Assembly (NCBI RefSeq): GCF_004551525.1
Contig: NZ_SATR01000011.1
Span: 1-64,000 of the forward strand
Direction: 5' to 3'
Source of the DNA: Vibrio ouci
Lineage (GTDB): Bacteria; Pseudomonadota; Gammaproteobacteria; Enterobacterales; Vibrionaceae
DNA: 64,000 nt
A program made the position numbers and the translations under genes. Below, one piece after another: positions 47,479-56,629 of this stretch. The notes beneath the pieces were generated by a model, which was not told the origin of the DNA, searched no databases, and saw nothing but the letters and a program-made list of their open reading frames with translations. Every line of letters starts with the position of its first letter. Within the stretch, counting starts at the first letter, position 1.

Positions 47479-47691
47479 ACTGACTCACCATCACAGGCCA
47501 GAACTCTAATTCCCTCCGCCTCATTTTGTGACTCATCTTTATATATCAGTTAGTTAGCTTCACTATCAGCAAAAACCTGCTAAGCTTAAGAAACCCGTCG
47601 CGAAAACTCAGATAAAACTGCGACGTATAAGGACAATAATAACAACGACACTTTACTCACGACTTGTGAGTTGCTAGTCAAGGAGGTCACT

Positions 47692-49056
47692 ATGATCACG
47701 CATATTAGTCCAGCAGGTAGTATGGACCTACTCTCTCAACTTGAAGTTGAGCGCCTTAAGAAGACCGCTGCTAGTGATCTATACCAGCTATACCGCAACT
47801 GTACGCTCGCGGTTCTCAATTCAGGTAGTCATACCGACAACTCCAAAGAGCTGTTGGACAAATACAAATCTTTCGACGTCAACGTAGTACGCCGCGAACG
47901 TGGGATTAAGCTTGAATTAAGCAACGCCCCAGAACACGCATTTGTTGATGGTGAAATAATCAAAGGGATTCAGGAACACCTGTTTTCTGTGCTGCGCGAC
48001 ATTGTCTATGTCAACATGCACCTTGCGGATAACCAACGTCTCAACCTCACTAACGCCTCGCATATCACCAACCTTGTGTTTGGTATTTTGCGTAATGCTG
48101 GCGCGCTTACTCCGGGTATCGAGCCTAACCTTGTGGTCTGTTGGGGTGGTCACTCAATCAACGCTATCGAGTATCAATACACGCGTGAAGTCGGAAACGA
48201 GCTTGGCCTACGTGAAATGAACATCTGTACTGGCTGTGGTCCTGGCGCAATGGAAGGCCCAATGAAAGGCACCGCGATTGGTCACGCTAAACAGCGTTAC
48301 TACGAGCAGCGTTACCTTGGCCTGACTGAGCCCTCAATCATTGCCGCTGAGCCACCAAACCCTATCGTCAATGAGCTGGTCATCATGCCAGATATCGAAA
48401 AACGTCTTGAAGCGTTTGTTCGTATGGGCCATGGTATTGTTATCTTCCCAGGTGGTGCTGGTACCGCAGAAGAGCTGCTTTATATCCTTGGCATCATGAT
48501 GCACCCTGATAATGCCGATCAACCTCTACCAATCGTGCTAACCGGTCCTAAAGAGAGCGAGCAATACTTCCGCTCTATCGACCGTTTTATTGGTGACACC
48601 TTAGGCGAAGCGGCTCAGAAGCATTATCAGATTGTGGTTGATGACCCAGCTAAAGTGGCGCAAATCATGAAGCAAAGCATGGCTGATGTACGCCAACACC
48701 GTAAAGACACCGGTGATGCCTACAGCTTCAACTGGTCACTGAAAATTGAACCTGAGTTCCAACTGCCGTTTGACCCAACCCATGACAACATGGCGAGCTT
48801 AGACTTACATCTAAACCAACGCCCTGAAAACCTCGCAGCAGCGCTACGCCAAGCCTTCTCTGGCATTGTAGCTGGTAACGTTAAAGCAGAGGGTATTCGT
48901 GAAATCGAACGCCACGGTCCATTTATTCTCGATGGCGACGTTGATCTGATGAAGAAGATGGACAAACTACTGAAAGACTTTGTTGAGCAAGATCGCATGA
49001 AGCTGCCAGGCGGCACGGCTTACGAGCCTTGTTACCAAATCAAGACCATCAGCTAG
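47692..49056 (+). CDS. ppnN: Nucleotide 5'-monophosphate nucleosidase PpnN
   Basis: Hydrolyses purine and pyrimidine nucleoside monophosphates to base and ribose-5-phosphate; the E. coli enzyme (YgdH) is controlled by (p)ppGpp. The ATG at 47692 follows AAGGAGG and gives 454 residues, the E. coli length. The LOG-family motif PGGAGTAEE (253-261) and [24 protein letters not shown] are present. A short hairpin ACTCAC/GTGAGT (47655-47671) lies just before the ribosome binding site. Confidence 0.95.
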   Translation: MITHISPAGSMDLLSQLEVERLKKTAASDLYQLYRNCTLAVLNSGSHTDNSKELLDKYKSFDVNVVRRERGIKLELSNAPEHAFVDGEIIKGIQEHLFSVLRDIVYVNMHLADNQRLNLTNASHITNLVFGILRNAGALTPGIEPNLVVCWGGHSINAIEYQYTREVGNELGLREMNICTGCGPGAMEGPMKGTAIGHAKQRYYEQRYLGLTEPSIIAAEPPNPIVNELVIMPDIEKRLEAFVRMGHGIVIFPGGAGTAEELLYILGIMMHPDNADQPLPIVLTGPKESEQYFRSIDRFIGDTLGEAAQKHYQIVVDDPAKVAQIMKQSMADVRQHRKDTGDAYSFNWSLKIEPEFQLPFDPTHDNMASLDLHLNQRPENLAAALRQAFSGIVAGNVKAEGIREIERHGPFILDGDVDLMKKMDKLLKDFVEQDRMKLPGGTAYEPCYQIKTIS

Positions 49057-49089
49057 TGACTGACTGGTAATCTCAACACCATCCGATAC

Positions 49090-49119
49090 AATAAGGGCTT
49101 CATGCCCTTATTTTTTTTG
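49090..49119 (+). terminator. Terminator of ppnN
   Basis: AATAAGGGC-ttcat-GCCCTTATT followed by a T run. Its position rules out the upstream in-frame ATG (49102) as the xni start. Confidence 0.9.
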
Positions 49120-49125
49120 ATTTGT

Positions 49126-49902
49126 ATGTCTATTCATCTTGTTATCATCGATGCGTTAAACCTTATTCGCCGAGTTCACTCTGCCCAGCCAGATCCCACC
49201 GATATAGCAAGAACCATTACGACCACCTCTCGTACTCTGAATCGAATCTTATCTGAGTCTCAACCGACCCATATCATTGCGGTGTTTGATCACCACCTTC
49301 AAGAGCGTGGTTGGCGTGCGGAAATCTGGCCAGAGTACAAACAGAATCGTAAACCAATGCCAGAACCATTAATGAATGGCTTGGAAGCTATCCAAGATGC
49401 TTGGTGGAAACTGGGCATAGACTCACTGCTGTCTGACGGCGATGAAGCCGACGATCTCGTAGCAACGCTGGCGATGAAAGTGGCGAGCCATAATGAGAAG
49501 GTCACGATTATCTCGACTGATAAAGGGTACTGTCAGTTGCTGTCACCTACCCTGCAGATCCGAGACTACTTCCAGCACCGCTGGTTAGATGAACCCTTCA
49601 TCGAGAAAGAGTTCGGGGTTAAGCCAAAACAGCTTTCGGACTACTGGGGGTTAACGGGGATTAGCTCAAGCCAAGTGCCGGGAGTACCGGGAGTCGGACC
49701 AAAAGCGGCCAAAGAGATCCTGACCCAATTTGCCGATATTGAACAAGCCTTTGCCAGTGAAGAGCTACCAGCCAAGTATCGCAAAAAACTCGATGAACAC
49801 ATCGAATCAGCGCGTAAGTGCAAACTGATCGCGGCGCTTAAAACGGATATTGAGCTCGGGTTTAATCTGCAAGATTTGCGCTTTAATGGGCCAAATGAGT
49901 AA
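49126..49902 (+). CDS. xni: Flap endonuclease Xni (exonuclease IX)
   Basis: PIN/FEN-like nuclease related to the 5'-nuclease domain of DNA polymerase I. It is 258 residues from the ATG at 49126 (MSIHLVIIDALNLI); an earlier ATG lies in the ppnN terminator. Acidic metal-site residues are in IIDALN and SDGDEADDLVATLA. A helix-hairpin-helix motif GVPGVGPKAAKEIL binds DNA. It follows ppnN, a usual neighbour. Confidence 0.93.
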   Translation: MSIHLVIIDALNLIRRVHSAQPDPTDIARTITTTSRTLNRILSESQPTHIIAVFDHHLQERGWRAEIWPEYKQNRKPMPEPLMNGLEAIQDAWWKLGIDSLLSDGDEADDLVATLAMKVASHNEKVTIISTDKGYCQLLSPTLQIRDYFQHRWLDEPFIEKEFGVKPKQLSDYWGLTGISSSQVPGVPGVGPKAAKEILTQFADIEQAFASEELPAKYRKKLDEHIESARKCKLIAALKTDIELGFNLQDLRFNGPNE

Positions 49903-49912
49903 TCAGATAAAC

Positions 49913-49946
49913 AAAAGGGTTGGCACTAATGCCAACCCTTTTCTTT
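49913..49946 (+). terminator. Terminator of xni
   Basis: AAAAGGGTTGGCA-ctaa-TGCCAACCCTTTT, perfect 13-bp arms, followed by CTTTTT. Confidence 0.92.
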
Positions 49947-49954
49947 TTATTTAA

Positions 49955-50057
49955 GTCATCCTCGAGAATGAGGAACGAATGAGTTGAGGATCTCTCAAAG
50001 CAAGTCGAAAACCTTTAGAGGTTCCCTACTCCCTCCTCCGTCAGTCTAGGGAATGAC
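49955..50057. repeat. Palindromic intergenic repeat (second site)
   Basis: One complete unit of the family seen at 3023-3300: left arm GTCATCCTCGAGAATGAGGA..., centre CAAGTCGAAAACCTTT, right arm TTCCCTACTCCCTCC... ending GGAATGAC. The arms are near-complementary over about 40 bp. It lies between the xni terminator and the convergent rlmM. Confidence 0.85.
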
Positions 50058-50118
50058 GGAGTCTATTTGAGCAATACCGCGTCCGCCGCTCGAAGGGCGA
50101 AACCCGCTCAGTTATTTC

Positions 50119-51210
50119 TTAGTGCGGTGAGATGTTTGATAAACACTGAACATGCACCGTGATCTCTTCACGGTCATGGTATAGGTGTTTCGCTTGCAGC
50201 TTAAACTTGACCTTATTTTCAATCAGGAACAGCTTCAAGTTTTCAATATCTTCAAGAACCTCATCATAGCGGCCTTTCATTGGCAGCTTAAGGTTGAAAA
50301 TTGCTTCTTTTGCCCAACCACTGATGATCCACTCACCCATTAACTGCGCTACGCGAGATGGCTTCTCAATCATGTCACACACTAACCAAGTCACGTTCTT
50401 ACGTGCTGGCTCAAACTTAAAGCCATCTTCTTGGTGGTGTTTCACCTGACCTGTATCCATCAAGCTATCTGCCATCATGCCGTTATCCACTGAGTGAACG
50501 AACATCGAACGCTTAACAAGTTGGTAAGTCCAACCACCTGGACACGCACCTAAATCAACGCCCCACATACCTGCAGCTAAACGCTCATCCCACTCATCAC
50601 GTGGAATAAATACATGGAAAGCTTCTTCAAGTTTTAGTGTCGAACGACTTGGCGCATCTGCTGGGAACTTAAGACGTGGGATACCCATAAAGAACTGCGA
50701 GTTGTTGTCTGGCAGCGAGTAACCAATGAAACAGTGCGTCGGACCAACAAAGCAAACATGCAGTACTGGTTTCTTCGGGCTATCTTTCGGGAAAAGGATG
50801 CCTTTACCACGCAGTGCTTGGCGCATTGGAACCGTAAACTTACGGCAGAACTTCAATAGCTCTTTGGCTTCATTGGTATCTGGCGTTTCGATACGAATAT
50901 CACCACAGCGAGGCATGGTTTCTACAAAGCTCAAGTCATGAAGAATTGGCGAGATACGGTCTTCACGTGGCAGTTCTTGAATTTCAGCCGCTACAGCGAA
51001 AATTTGACGAGCGAAAATAAGCGATTTGAAATCAAGCTCTTTCACTAACTTTTGCGCATCACCATCTTGGTAACATTCAAAAATTACGTAACCGCTGTTC
51101 TTTTTCACACGAGGGAAACCGAACACTTCTAGCTGAGTCGCACGATCTTGAATTTCACCGGCACACTCTTTCTCAAAGCCACTGCGGCAGTAGAGCATTA
51201 ATTGTTTCAC
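50119..51210 (-). CDS. rlmM: 23S rRNA 2'-O-ribose C2498 methyltransferase
   Basis: Methylates the 2'-OH of C2498 in 23S rRNA with SAM. The GTG start at 51210 follows GAGGTG at good spacing and overlaps the DUF423 stop (GTGA), giving 363 residues, near the E. coli length. The upstream in-frame extension lies inside the DUF423 gene. It has an N-terminal THUMP-like region and a Rossmann domain with [15 protein letters not shown] and the K-D-K-E-type catalytic set. The gcvA-DUF423-rlmM order is conserved. Confidence 0.95.
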   Translation of the reverse strand: MKQLMLYCRSGFEKECAGEIQDRATQLEVFGFPRVKKNSGYVIFECYQDGDAQKLVKELDFKSLIFARQIFAVAAEIQELPREDRISPILHDLSFVETMPRCGDIRIETPDTNEAKELLKFCRKFTVPMRQALRGKGILFPKDSPKKPVLHVCFVGPTHCFIGYSLPDNNSQFFMGIPRLKFPADAPSRSTLKLEEAFHVFIPRDEWDERLAAGMWGVDLGACPGGWTYQLVKRSMFVHSVDNGMMADSLMDTGQVKHHQEDGFKFEPARKNVTWLVCDMIEKPSRVAQLMGEWIISGWAKEAIFNLKLPMKGRYDEVLEDIENLKLFLIENKVKFKLQAKHLYHDREEITVHVQCLSNISPH

Positions 51211-51605
51211 TGTTTCACCTCTGTAATCTGTAGCGCTGCATAGACGAACAAGCCCCAGCCAAGCATAAACGTCATACCACCAAATGGGGTAATCGGTCCG
51301 AACCATTTAATGCCCGTTAATGCGAGTGCGTAAAGACTGCCGCTAAAACAAAAGATGCCGATGATAAAGCAAATTGCGGCTAGGGCGAAATATTTTTGTG
51401 ACTTAGTAGGCAATTTTAGCTGTAGCAGGACAGCGCAGAGCAAAATCGCTATCGCGTGAATAAATTGGTACTGCACGCCCGTTTGGAATACATCGAGTAA
51501 GTAAGGCGATAATGACTTCTTCAAACCATGCGCAGCAAAGGCACCTAAGGCCACCCCGACTCCGCTGAGAAGCCCACCGGCAGCCAGCAGATGTTTACTT
51601 TTCAC
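51207..51605 (-). CDS. DUF423 inner-membrane protein (YgdD-like)
   Basis: A small membrane protein with four hydrophobic helices and the signature [14 protein letters not shown]. The GTG at 51605 has GAGGTGTACG before it and gives 132 residues. A TTG-initiated frame four codons longer is less likely. It overlaps rlmM by 4 bp and the hydrolase gene by 11 bp, so it sits in one coupled operon. Function unknown. Confidence 0.88.
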   Translation of the reverse strand: MKSKHLLAAGGLLSGVGVALGAFAAHGLKKSLSPYLLDVFQTGVQYQFIHAIAILLCAVLLQLKLPTKSQKYFALAAICFIIGIFCFSGSLYALALTGIKWFGPITPFGGMTFMLGWGLFVYAALQITEVKQ

Positions 51606-52221
51606 CGTACACCTCAAAAATAAACTCAGCCAGATGTTTTACCGCGAGTTGAATATTGCCCAACTCGGTATGTCCAGAGCTCTTACGCGGTTTAAAGCTA
51701 TGATCACCATCAGGAATAAAGCTCACCTGAACCGAGGAGGAAAGCTCGAATTCAGCAAACTCTTCTTTTTTACCGAAGGTATCACGCTCCCCTTGCAGGA
51801 TAAGGGTCGGCTTTTCCAATGTCGCTAAGTGCTCGCCTTTGAACTTTTCTGGTTTGCCCGGCGGATGGAATGGAAAACCAAGACAAGCAACACCCGCCAC
51901 GTTCGCTTCTTCTGCAAGTAAGCTCGACATACGTCCACCCATTGATTTACCGCCAATAACAATCGGTCCATTATCAGCAAACTCTGCGATCACTGCTTGA
52001 TAGGCTTCAAGTAATTTAGGCGCTCTATCTGGCGGACGCTTCTTACCATCTTCAGCGCGTTTGACCATATAAGGGAAATTAAAGCGCACCACTTGAATGC
52101 CTCTCTTCGCCAACCCTTTCGCCACGGACTCCATAAAGGCATGGTCCATCCCCGCCCCTGCGCCATGCGCAAAAATAAAGAGAGGATTGCCCTTTTCACC
52201 GTCTATCAGGTAATTACTCAT
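51595..52221 (-). CDS. Alpha/beta hydrolase, KANL3/Tex30-like
   Basis: A 208-residue hydrolase of the KANL3/Tex30 group. Nucleophile elbow IGGKSMGGR, acid loop LQGERDTFG, and catalytic His in DGDHSFKP; oxyanion region FAHGAGAGMDH. The ATG at 52221 has AGGAG at good spacing and overlaps the gcvA end by 8 bp. It sits between gcvA and the DUF423 gene. Substrate unknown. Confidence 0.87.
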   Translation of the reverse strand: MSNYLIDGEKGNPLFIFAHGAGAGMDHAFMESVAKGLAKRGIQVVRFNFPYMVKRAEDGKKRPPDRAPKLLEAYQAVIAEFADNGPIVIGGKSMGGRMSSLLAEEANVAGVACLGFPFHPPGKPEKFKGEHLATLEKPTLILQGERDTFGKKEEFAEFELSSSVQVSFIPDGDHSFKPRKSSGHTELGNIQLAVKHLAEFIFEVYGEK

Positions 52222-53122
52222 CCAGCAGCTCCTCTTGCTCACTTTGCGCTTTGGCTAGCATCCAATCACGGAAGGTCGCAATACGCCCCATATCGGCCTG
52301 TTTATCATGGCAAACCACGTAAAACGCATTCTTCGAAAGCAGCACTTCATCAAATGGTGCGATCAGTCGACCCGCTTCGAGCTCAGGTTGAGCCAGAACG
52401 TTATTTCCAAGTGCAACCCCTTGCCCATGCGCTGCCGCTTGCAGAACCATGGTCGAGTGACTGAAGATCGGACCGTGATTCACGTTCACTCCTTCGATGC
52501 CATTCAACTTGGCAAACTGTTTCCAGTCTTTACGAGAGGTGTCATGCAGTAACGTATGCTGTTTCAAATCACTTAGAGTTTCTAATGGTTTGTTACCTAA
52601 AAGTAATGAAGGTGAACAAAGCGGGATCAAGAACTCTTGATAAAGCTTATCGGCACGTAAACCGGGCCAATTACCGCGGCCATAGTAGATGGCGACATCG
52701 ACATCATCAGTTAATGAGCCTTCATCCATATCAACCGCTTTAATACGAACATCGATATCCGGTTCTTGTTGGTTAAAATCCGCTAAGCGAGGTACAAGCC
52801 ATTGAATAGCAAAGCTTGGCGGCAAACTGATTGTTAACGCACCTTTTTCACTGCGTTCTAGGACTTTATCAGTCGCTTCTGCTAGTGAAGTAAAAATATC
52901 TTTGATATCGAGAAAATAACTCTGCCCCTCTTCAGTAAGCAGAAGTGAGCGATTTCGACGACGAAATAGTTTTAAGCCAAGGAATTCTTCTAGTGCTTTG
53001 ATCTGGTGACTGACGGCTGCTTGGGTAACAAACAGCTCCTCTGCAGCACGCGTAAAACTCAAATGTCGGGCGGCAGCTTCAAACACTTTTAAAGAGTTCA
53101 AAGGAGGCAATCTTCTGGACAT
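52214..53122 (-). CDS. gcvA: Glycine cleavage system regulator GcvA
   Basis: LysR-type regulator; in E. coli it activates the gcv operon with glycine and drives the small RNA gcvB. The 302 residues agree with E. coli GcvA over long stretches, for instance RHLSFTRAAEELFVTQAAVS in the helix-turn-helix and ADKLYQEFLIPLCSP in the effector domain. It is divergent from gcvB (53214-53414), exactly as in enterics, with about 91 bp between them for GcvA binding. Confidence 0.96.
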   Translation of the reverse strand: MSRRLPPLNSLKVFEAAARHLSFTRAAEELFVTQAAVSHQIKALEEFLGLKLFRRRNRSLLLTEEGQSYFLDIKDIFTSLAEATDKVLERSEKGALTISLPPSFAIQWLVPRLADFNQQEPDIDVRIKAVDMDEGSLTDDVDVAIYYGRGNWPGLRADKLYQEFLIPLCSPSLLLGNKPLETLSDLKQHTLLHDTSRKDWKQFAKLNGIEGVNVNHGPIFSHSTMVLQAAAHGQGVALGNNVLAQPELEAGRLIAPFDEVLLSKNAFYVVCHDKQADMGRIATFRDWMLAKAQSEQEELLDE

Positions 53123-53178
53123 AATAGCCTTCCGTAAATAGATTAGTTTTTTTTATCTGAAACATTATAAAATGTCCG

Positions 53179-53207
53179 TTGCCTGACGACCAGAGAAATT
53201 CTATATT
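53179..53207 (+). promoter_or_regulatory. Sigma-70 promoter of gcvB
   Basis: TTGCCT (53179-53184), 17-bp spacer, TATATT (53202-53207). Transcription should begin near 53214. The opposing gcvA promoter shares this short region. Confidence 0.7.
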
Positions 53208-53213
53208 TCACAC

Positions 53214-53414
53214 CGCAGCGAGGAGTCAGAACGGCTTGATTCCCTTTTGAATCAATTGACTTCTTGTTGCGATGTTGTGTTTGCAAACTCGTATTTCGAG
53301 TTCGGTAGGTTTCTACCAGTTTTGTTTCTCCGTGAAACGAAACATATACTTCCTGTATTTATTTTGACCTGTCTGTCAAATTTTTTAGCACCGCCTATAT
53401 GGCGGTGTTTTTTT
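53214..53414 (+). ncRNA. gcvB: Small RNA GcvB
   Basis: Hfq-dependent small RNA that represses amino-acid and peptide uptake genes. It is not a reading frame. The evidence is the GU-rich target-binding segment TTGCGATGTTGTGTTTGC (53267-53284) and the conserved tail ACTTCCTGTATTTATTTTGA followed by CCTGTCTGTC. The terminator CACCGCC-tatat-GGCGGTG with T run (53389-53414) is almost the same as in E. coli. The location divergent from gcvA is also diagnostic. The 5' end is inferred from the promoter. Confidence 0.92.
53389..53414 (+). terminator. Terminator of gcvB
   Basis: CACCGCC-tatat-GGCGGTG followed by TTTTTTT, forming the 3' end of the RNA. Confidence 0.92.
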
Positions 53415-53529
53415 ATCTCTCGCTTTTACCCTACCTCCTAACGCTTAAGCAGTAATTGCCCAACTGCATTTATCAACTTTTTTACCATGTTCTATGATTG
53501 TACTAACGTACTCGTAGAAGGGGTCCCGA

Positions 53530-53703
53530 ATGCAACCCATTCAAAACCAGTTAGCACTGCGACTATTGCTATTGGTTCTTGCACTGACGCTAATCACATG
53601 GCCTGTGATACTCACCTCGCCATTTACCATCACCTCCATTACGATTTCCATCCTCTGTATCTGGGTGGTTCTAATCCTAATTTTATTTGGGCTAGCTAGG
53701 TAA
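53530..53703 (+). CDS. 57-residue membrane protein upstream of transporter-kinase
   Basis: A frame of 57 codons plus stop, with AAGGGG before the ATG, ending 6 bp before the transporter-kinase gene. It encodes MQPIQNQLALRLLLLVLALT and then a second hydrophobic stretch, so two membrane helices joined by a short Thr/Ser-rich turn. In Pseudomonas the small gene cbrX precedes and overlaps cbrA, a kinase of the same design, so this may be a functional parallel; no sequence match is claimed. Confidence 0.7.
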   Translation: MQPIQNQLALRLLLLVLALTLITWPVILTSPFTITSITISILCIWVVLILILFGLAR

Positions 53704-53709
53704 TTCGTC

Positions 53710-56550
53710 ATGCTAAGTACCACCATGCTTGTGTCGGTACTCATTGGGTACATTGGTACTCTTTATGCGATTGCAAATTGGGCTGAGTCATCGAGCCCAA
53801 GAGCCAAGCGCTGGTCTTCGAGTGCAATGGTCTACATCTTATCGATTGCCGTTTATTGCACCAGTTGGACGTTTTACGGTAGCGTAGGCTTAGCATCACG
53901 CAGCGGGATTATTGTCTATACCATTTACTTGGGACCAACACTGTTAATGCTGATCCTTTGGCCATTAATACGCCGCATTTTATTGGTCAAACAGACCTAT
54001 CACGTCAACAGTATTGCCGATTTCCTTTCAGCCCGTTTCAATCGCAGCCTCTACCTTGCAGGGTTAACCTCGATTGTGGCTATGGTTGGTATCATTCCCT
54101 ATCTTGCCCTACAGCTAAAATCCATCAATAACACCGTCTCTGTCATTATGGATCAGAGTGTTTCTGGTAATGCTATTACTTGGGTTATTTGGCTTGGCGT
54201 CGTATTGTTTACGATTATTTTCGGTGTGCGGCACATAGATCCGACAGAACGTCACCCAGGCATGATGATGGCTCTCGCGGTAGAAGGTGTCGTCAAGCTC
54301 GTCGCCATGCTGGCGGTGGGTATTTTTGTTTGCTTTTTCCTGTTTGATTCACCGAGCCAGATCTTCGAACAACTACAGCGTGAGCATCCAAACGCTGCCA
54401 GACAGATGGCTCAAACACCCAACTTTATAACCTGGGTAAGCTACTTAATTTTGGCGGGCTCTGCCTTCTTTCTCCTCCCTAGGCAGTTTCACGTGATGGT
54501 AATAGAAAACCCCAAGATTCAGTACATCAAGCAAGCTCAGTGGAAAGTGCCCATTTACTTGTTCTTAATGACCATGTTTGTCATGCCTATTTCTGCCGCT
54601 GGTATCTTACTGTTAGGCTCTACACCTCCTGATACTTATATGTTGGCATTGCCAATGTCTCAGCAGCAGTTTGCACTAACCCTACTGGTCTTTATTGGTG
54701 GCTTTTCTGCCGCGATGGCCATGTTGATGATTTCTGGGATGACTCTGTCGACCATGTTTAGTAACCATCTCGCCCTACCGCTACTGCGTAAGTTTTTCCC
54801 AGGTAGAAAGTTCGGCCGATTTCTGTTGCAAATACGCTGGTTCGCTGTGGTTTTAGTCCTTATCGCTGGGCAAAGCTTCTACCTGTTCCTCAGTGAGTCC
54901 TACCTGCTGGTTAACATGGGGATGATTTCGTTTTGCGCCGTCCTGCAACTGCTCCCTCTTGTGCTAACCGGGCTTTACTGGAGTAACGTCAATACACGCG
55001 GTGCCATCATCGGCTTATCTGCTGGTTTTATCATCTGGGCCTATTGCCTGTTTATCCCTTCTTTGATGAAAAGTGGCTGGATAGATGACAGCCTACTTGT
55101 GGCTGGCCCTTGGGGAATCGAATGGCTCCATCCCGAACATCTGTTCGGCTCAACCATGAATCGAGTGAGCCATGGCGCTTTTTGGTCGATGTTGGCAAAC
55201 TTTTCTGGCGTGGTGTTAGGCAGCTTAATGTTTAAAGAGAGCGAGGCTGAGAGCCGCTACAACGCTGAATTTATTGACAACATGACCCAGACTCAATCGG
55301 AAGATGACCTCTCAGGCTTAGAGCTACCACGCGATATCGCCATCGGGCCTAAAAAGGCCATCCTCCAACACTTATTTCAGCATTACTTTCCTGATGAAGA
55401 AGCGCAGCAGAAACTGCAACAAAGTATCAACGAGGCCAATTTAGGTGATAGTGAATACCTCACCACAATGGAGTTGGCCAACTTGGAAAAATCGGCTGAG
55501 CGTTACCTCAGTGGTGCCACTGGTTCAGCAATGGCACATATTCTTATTCAAGATTCAGGGCTATTTACCCCACACGAAATGCAAGCGCTGGAGCAAACCT
55601 ACAGTCACCTGCTCTCGCAATTAAAAATCAGCCCGATGCAATTAAGACAACAGCTCAACTACGCCAAAGAAAAAGAGAAACTGGTTGAAGAGTACAACTC
55701 TCAGCTCGAAGTCCAAGTAGAGCAGCGCACCAACGAGCTGCAAGAGGCAATGTCACAGCTAAAACAAACGCAAAGTCAGTTAGTAGAAAAAGAAAAACAA
55801 GCGTCGCTAGGTATGCTGGTCGCCGGTGTCGCGCATGAGATTAATACCCCAATAGGTATTTGTGTCACCGCCTCGTCCAACCTGAGCGAAGAAGTCAACC
55901 TGTTGAAGAAAGCTTATGCGAGTGAGCAATTAGATGAGAAGCACCTGCTAGAGTTTTTAGAGCTGTGTGACGAATCAGCACTGATCATCCACAAAAACAA
56001 TGAAAGAGCCTCTGAACTGATTCGTAGTTTTAAGCAAATTGCCGTAGACCAATCTTCTGATGAGTTACGTGATTTTGAACTAAAACATTACATCGATGAG
56101 ATCATGCTTTCATTAAGACCGCAGCTTAAAAAAGTGCCGCACCAAGTCGAGGTCGAGTGTCCGGAAGGCATTCAATGCTTCTCATATGCCGGAACCCTTT
56201 CGCAAATCTTCACCAATTTAATCATGAATAGCTTGATACATGCTTTTGTGCCAGAGCAGAAAGGTCAGATAAAAATACGCATTGAAGAACAAGAAGAATC
56301 CTTCTTGATTCACTATAAAGATGATGGAAGAGGGCTTGAGGAGGAAGAAGCAAAACGACTATTTGATCCTTTCTTTACCACCAAGAGGAATCAAGGTGGA
56401 AGTGGGTTAGGTACTCACCTGATTCACAATTTAGTCACCCGCAAACTGCAAGGCAAGATTGAAATAAAAACCGCGCCTGGAGAAGGCCTAGAATATCAGA
56501 TTCAAATGCCAAAAGTGGTAGCAAAGAGCCAGCTATTGAGAAGCTTGTAA
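53710..56550 (+). CDS. SLC5-type transporter fused to histidine kinase
   Basis: A 946-residue CbrA-like sensor. Residues 1 to about 510 form a sodium/solute symporter (SLC5) domain with 12-13 membrane helices. A STAC-like linker (about 550-640; HYFPDEEAQQKLQQSINEAN) and a coiled coil follow. The kinase has acceptor His H709 in VAGVAHEINTPIG, an N box in TNLIMNSLIHAF, and G boxes DDGRGL and GGSGLGTHLI. No PAS or receiver domain is visible. The partner is very likely the REC-HD-GYP protein encoded 79 bp downstream. The ligand is unknown. Confidence 0.93.
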   Translation: MLSTTMLVSVLIGYIGTLYAIANWAESSSPRAKRWSSSAMVYILSIAVYCTSWTFYGSVGLASRSGIIVYTIYLGPTLLMLILWPLIRRILLVKQTYHVNSIADFLSARFNRSLYLAGLTSIVAMVGIIPYLALQLKSINNTVSVIMDQSVSGNAITWVIWLGVVLFTIIFGVRHIDPTERHPGMMMALAVEGVVKLVAMLAVGIFVCFFLFDSPSQIFEQLQREHPNAARQMAQTPNFITWVSYLILAGSAFFLLPRQFHVMVIENPKIQYIKQAQWKVPIYLFLMTMFVMPISAAGILLLGSTPPDTYMLALPMSQQQFALTLLVFIGGFSAAMAMLMISGMTLSTMFSNHLALPLLRKFFPGRKFGRFLLQIRWFAVVLVLIAGQSFYLFLSESYLLVNMGMISFCAVLQLLPLVLTGLYWSNVNTRGAIIGLSAGFIIWAYCLFIPSLMKSGWIDDSLLVAGPWGIEWLHPEHLFGSTMNRVSHGAFWSMLANFSGVVLGSLMFKESEAESRYNAEFIDNMTQTQSEDDLSGLELPRDIAIGPKKAILQHLFQHYFPDEEAQQKLQQSINEANLGDSEYLTTMELANLEKSAERYLSGATGSAMAHILIQDSGLFTPHEMQALEQTYSHLLSQLKISPMQLRQQLNYAKEKEKLVEEYNSQLEVQVEQRTNELQEAMSQLKQTQSQLVEKEKQASLGMLVAGVAHEINTPIGICVTASSNLSEEVNLLKKAYASEQLDEKHLLEFLELCDESALIIHKNNERASELIRSFKQIAVDQSSDELRDFELKHYIDEIMLSLRPQLKKVPHQVEVECPEGIQCFSYAGTLSQIFTNLIMNSLIHAFVPEQKGQIKIRIEEQEESFLIHYKDDGRGLEEEEAKRLFDPFFTTKRNQGGSGLGTHLIHNLVTRKLQGKIEIKTAPGEGLEYQIQMPKVVAKSQLLRSL

Positions 56551-56629
56551 ATAATCACAACTTTGCCTATACCCTAGTTATGAACACAAAATATACGGAC
56601 AGAATTGAGACAACCGATGGGAGGCAGTT

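Noticed and set aside
53541..53753. Minus-strand frame opposite the small membrane gene
   Set aside because: Shadow of the plus-strand gene, no SD, polar low-complexity sequence.
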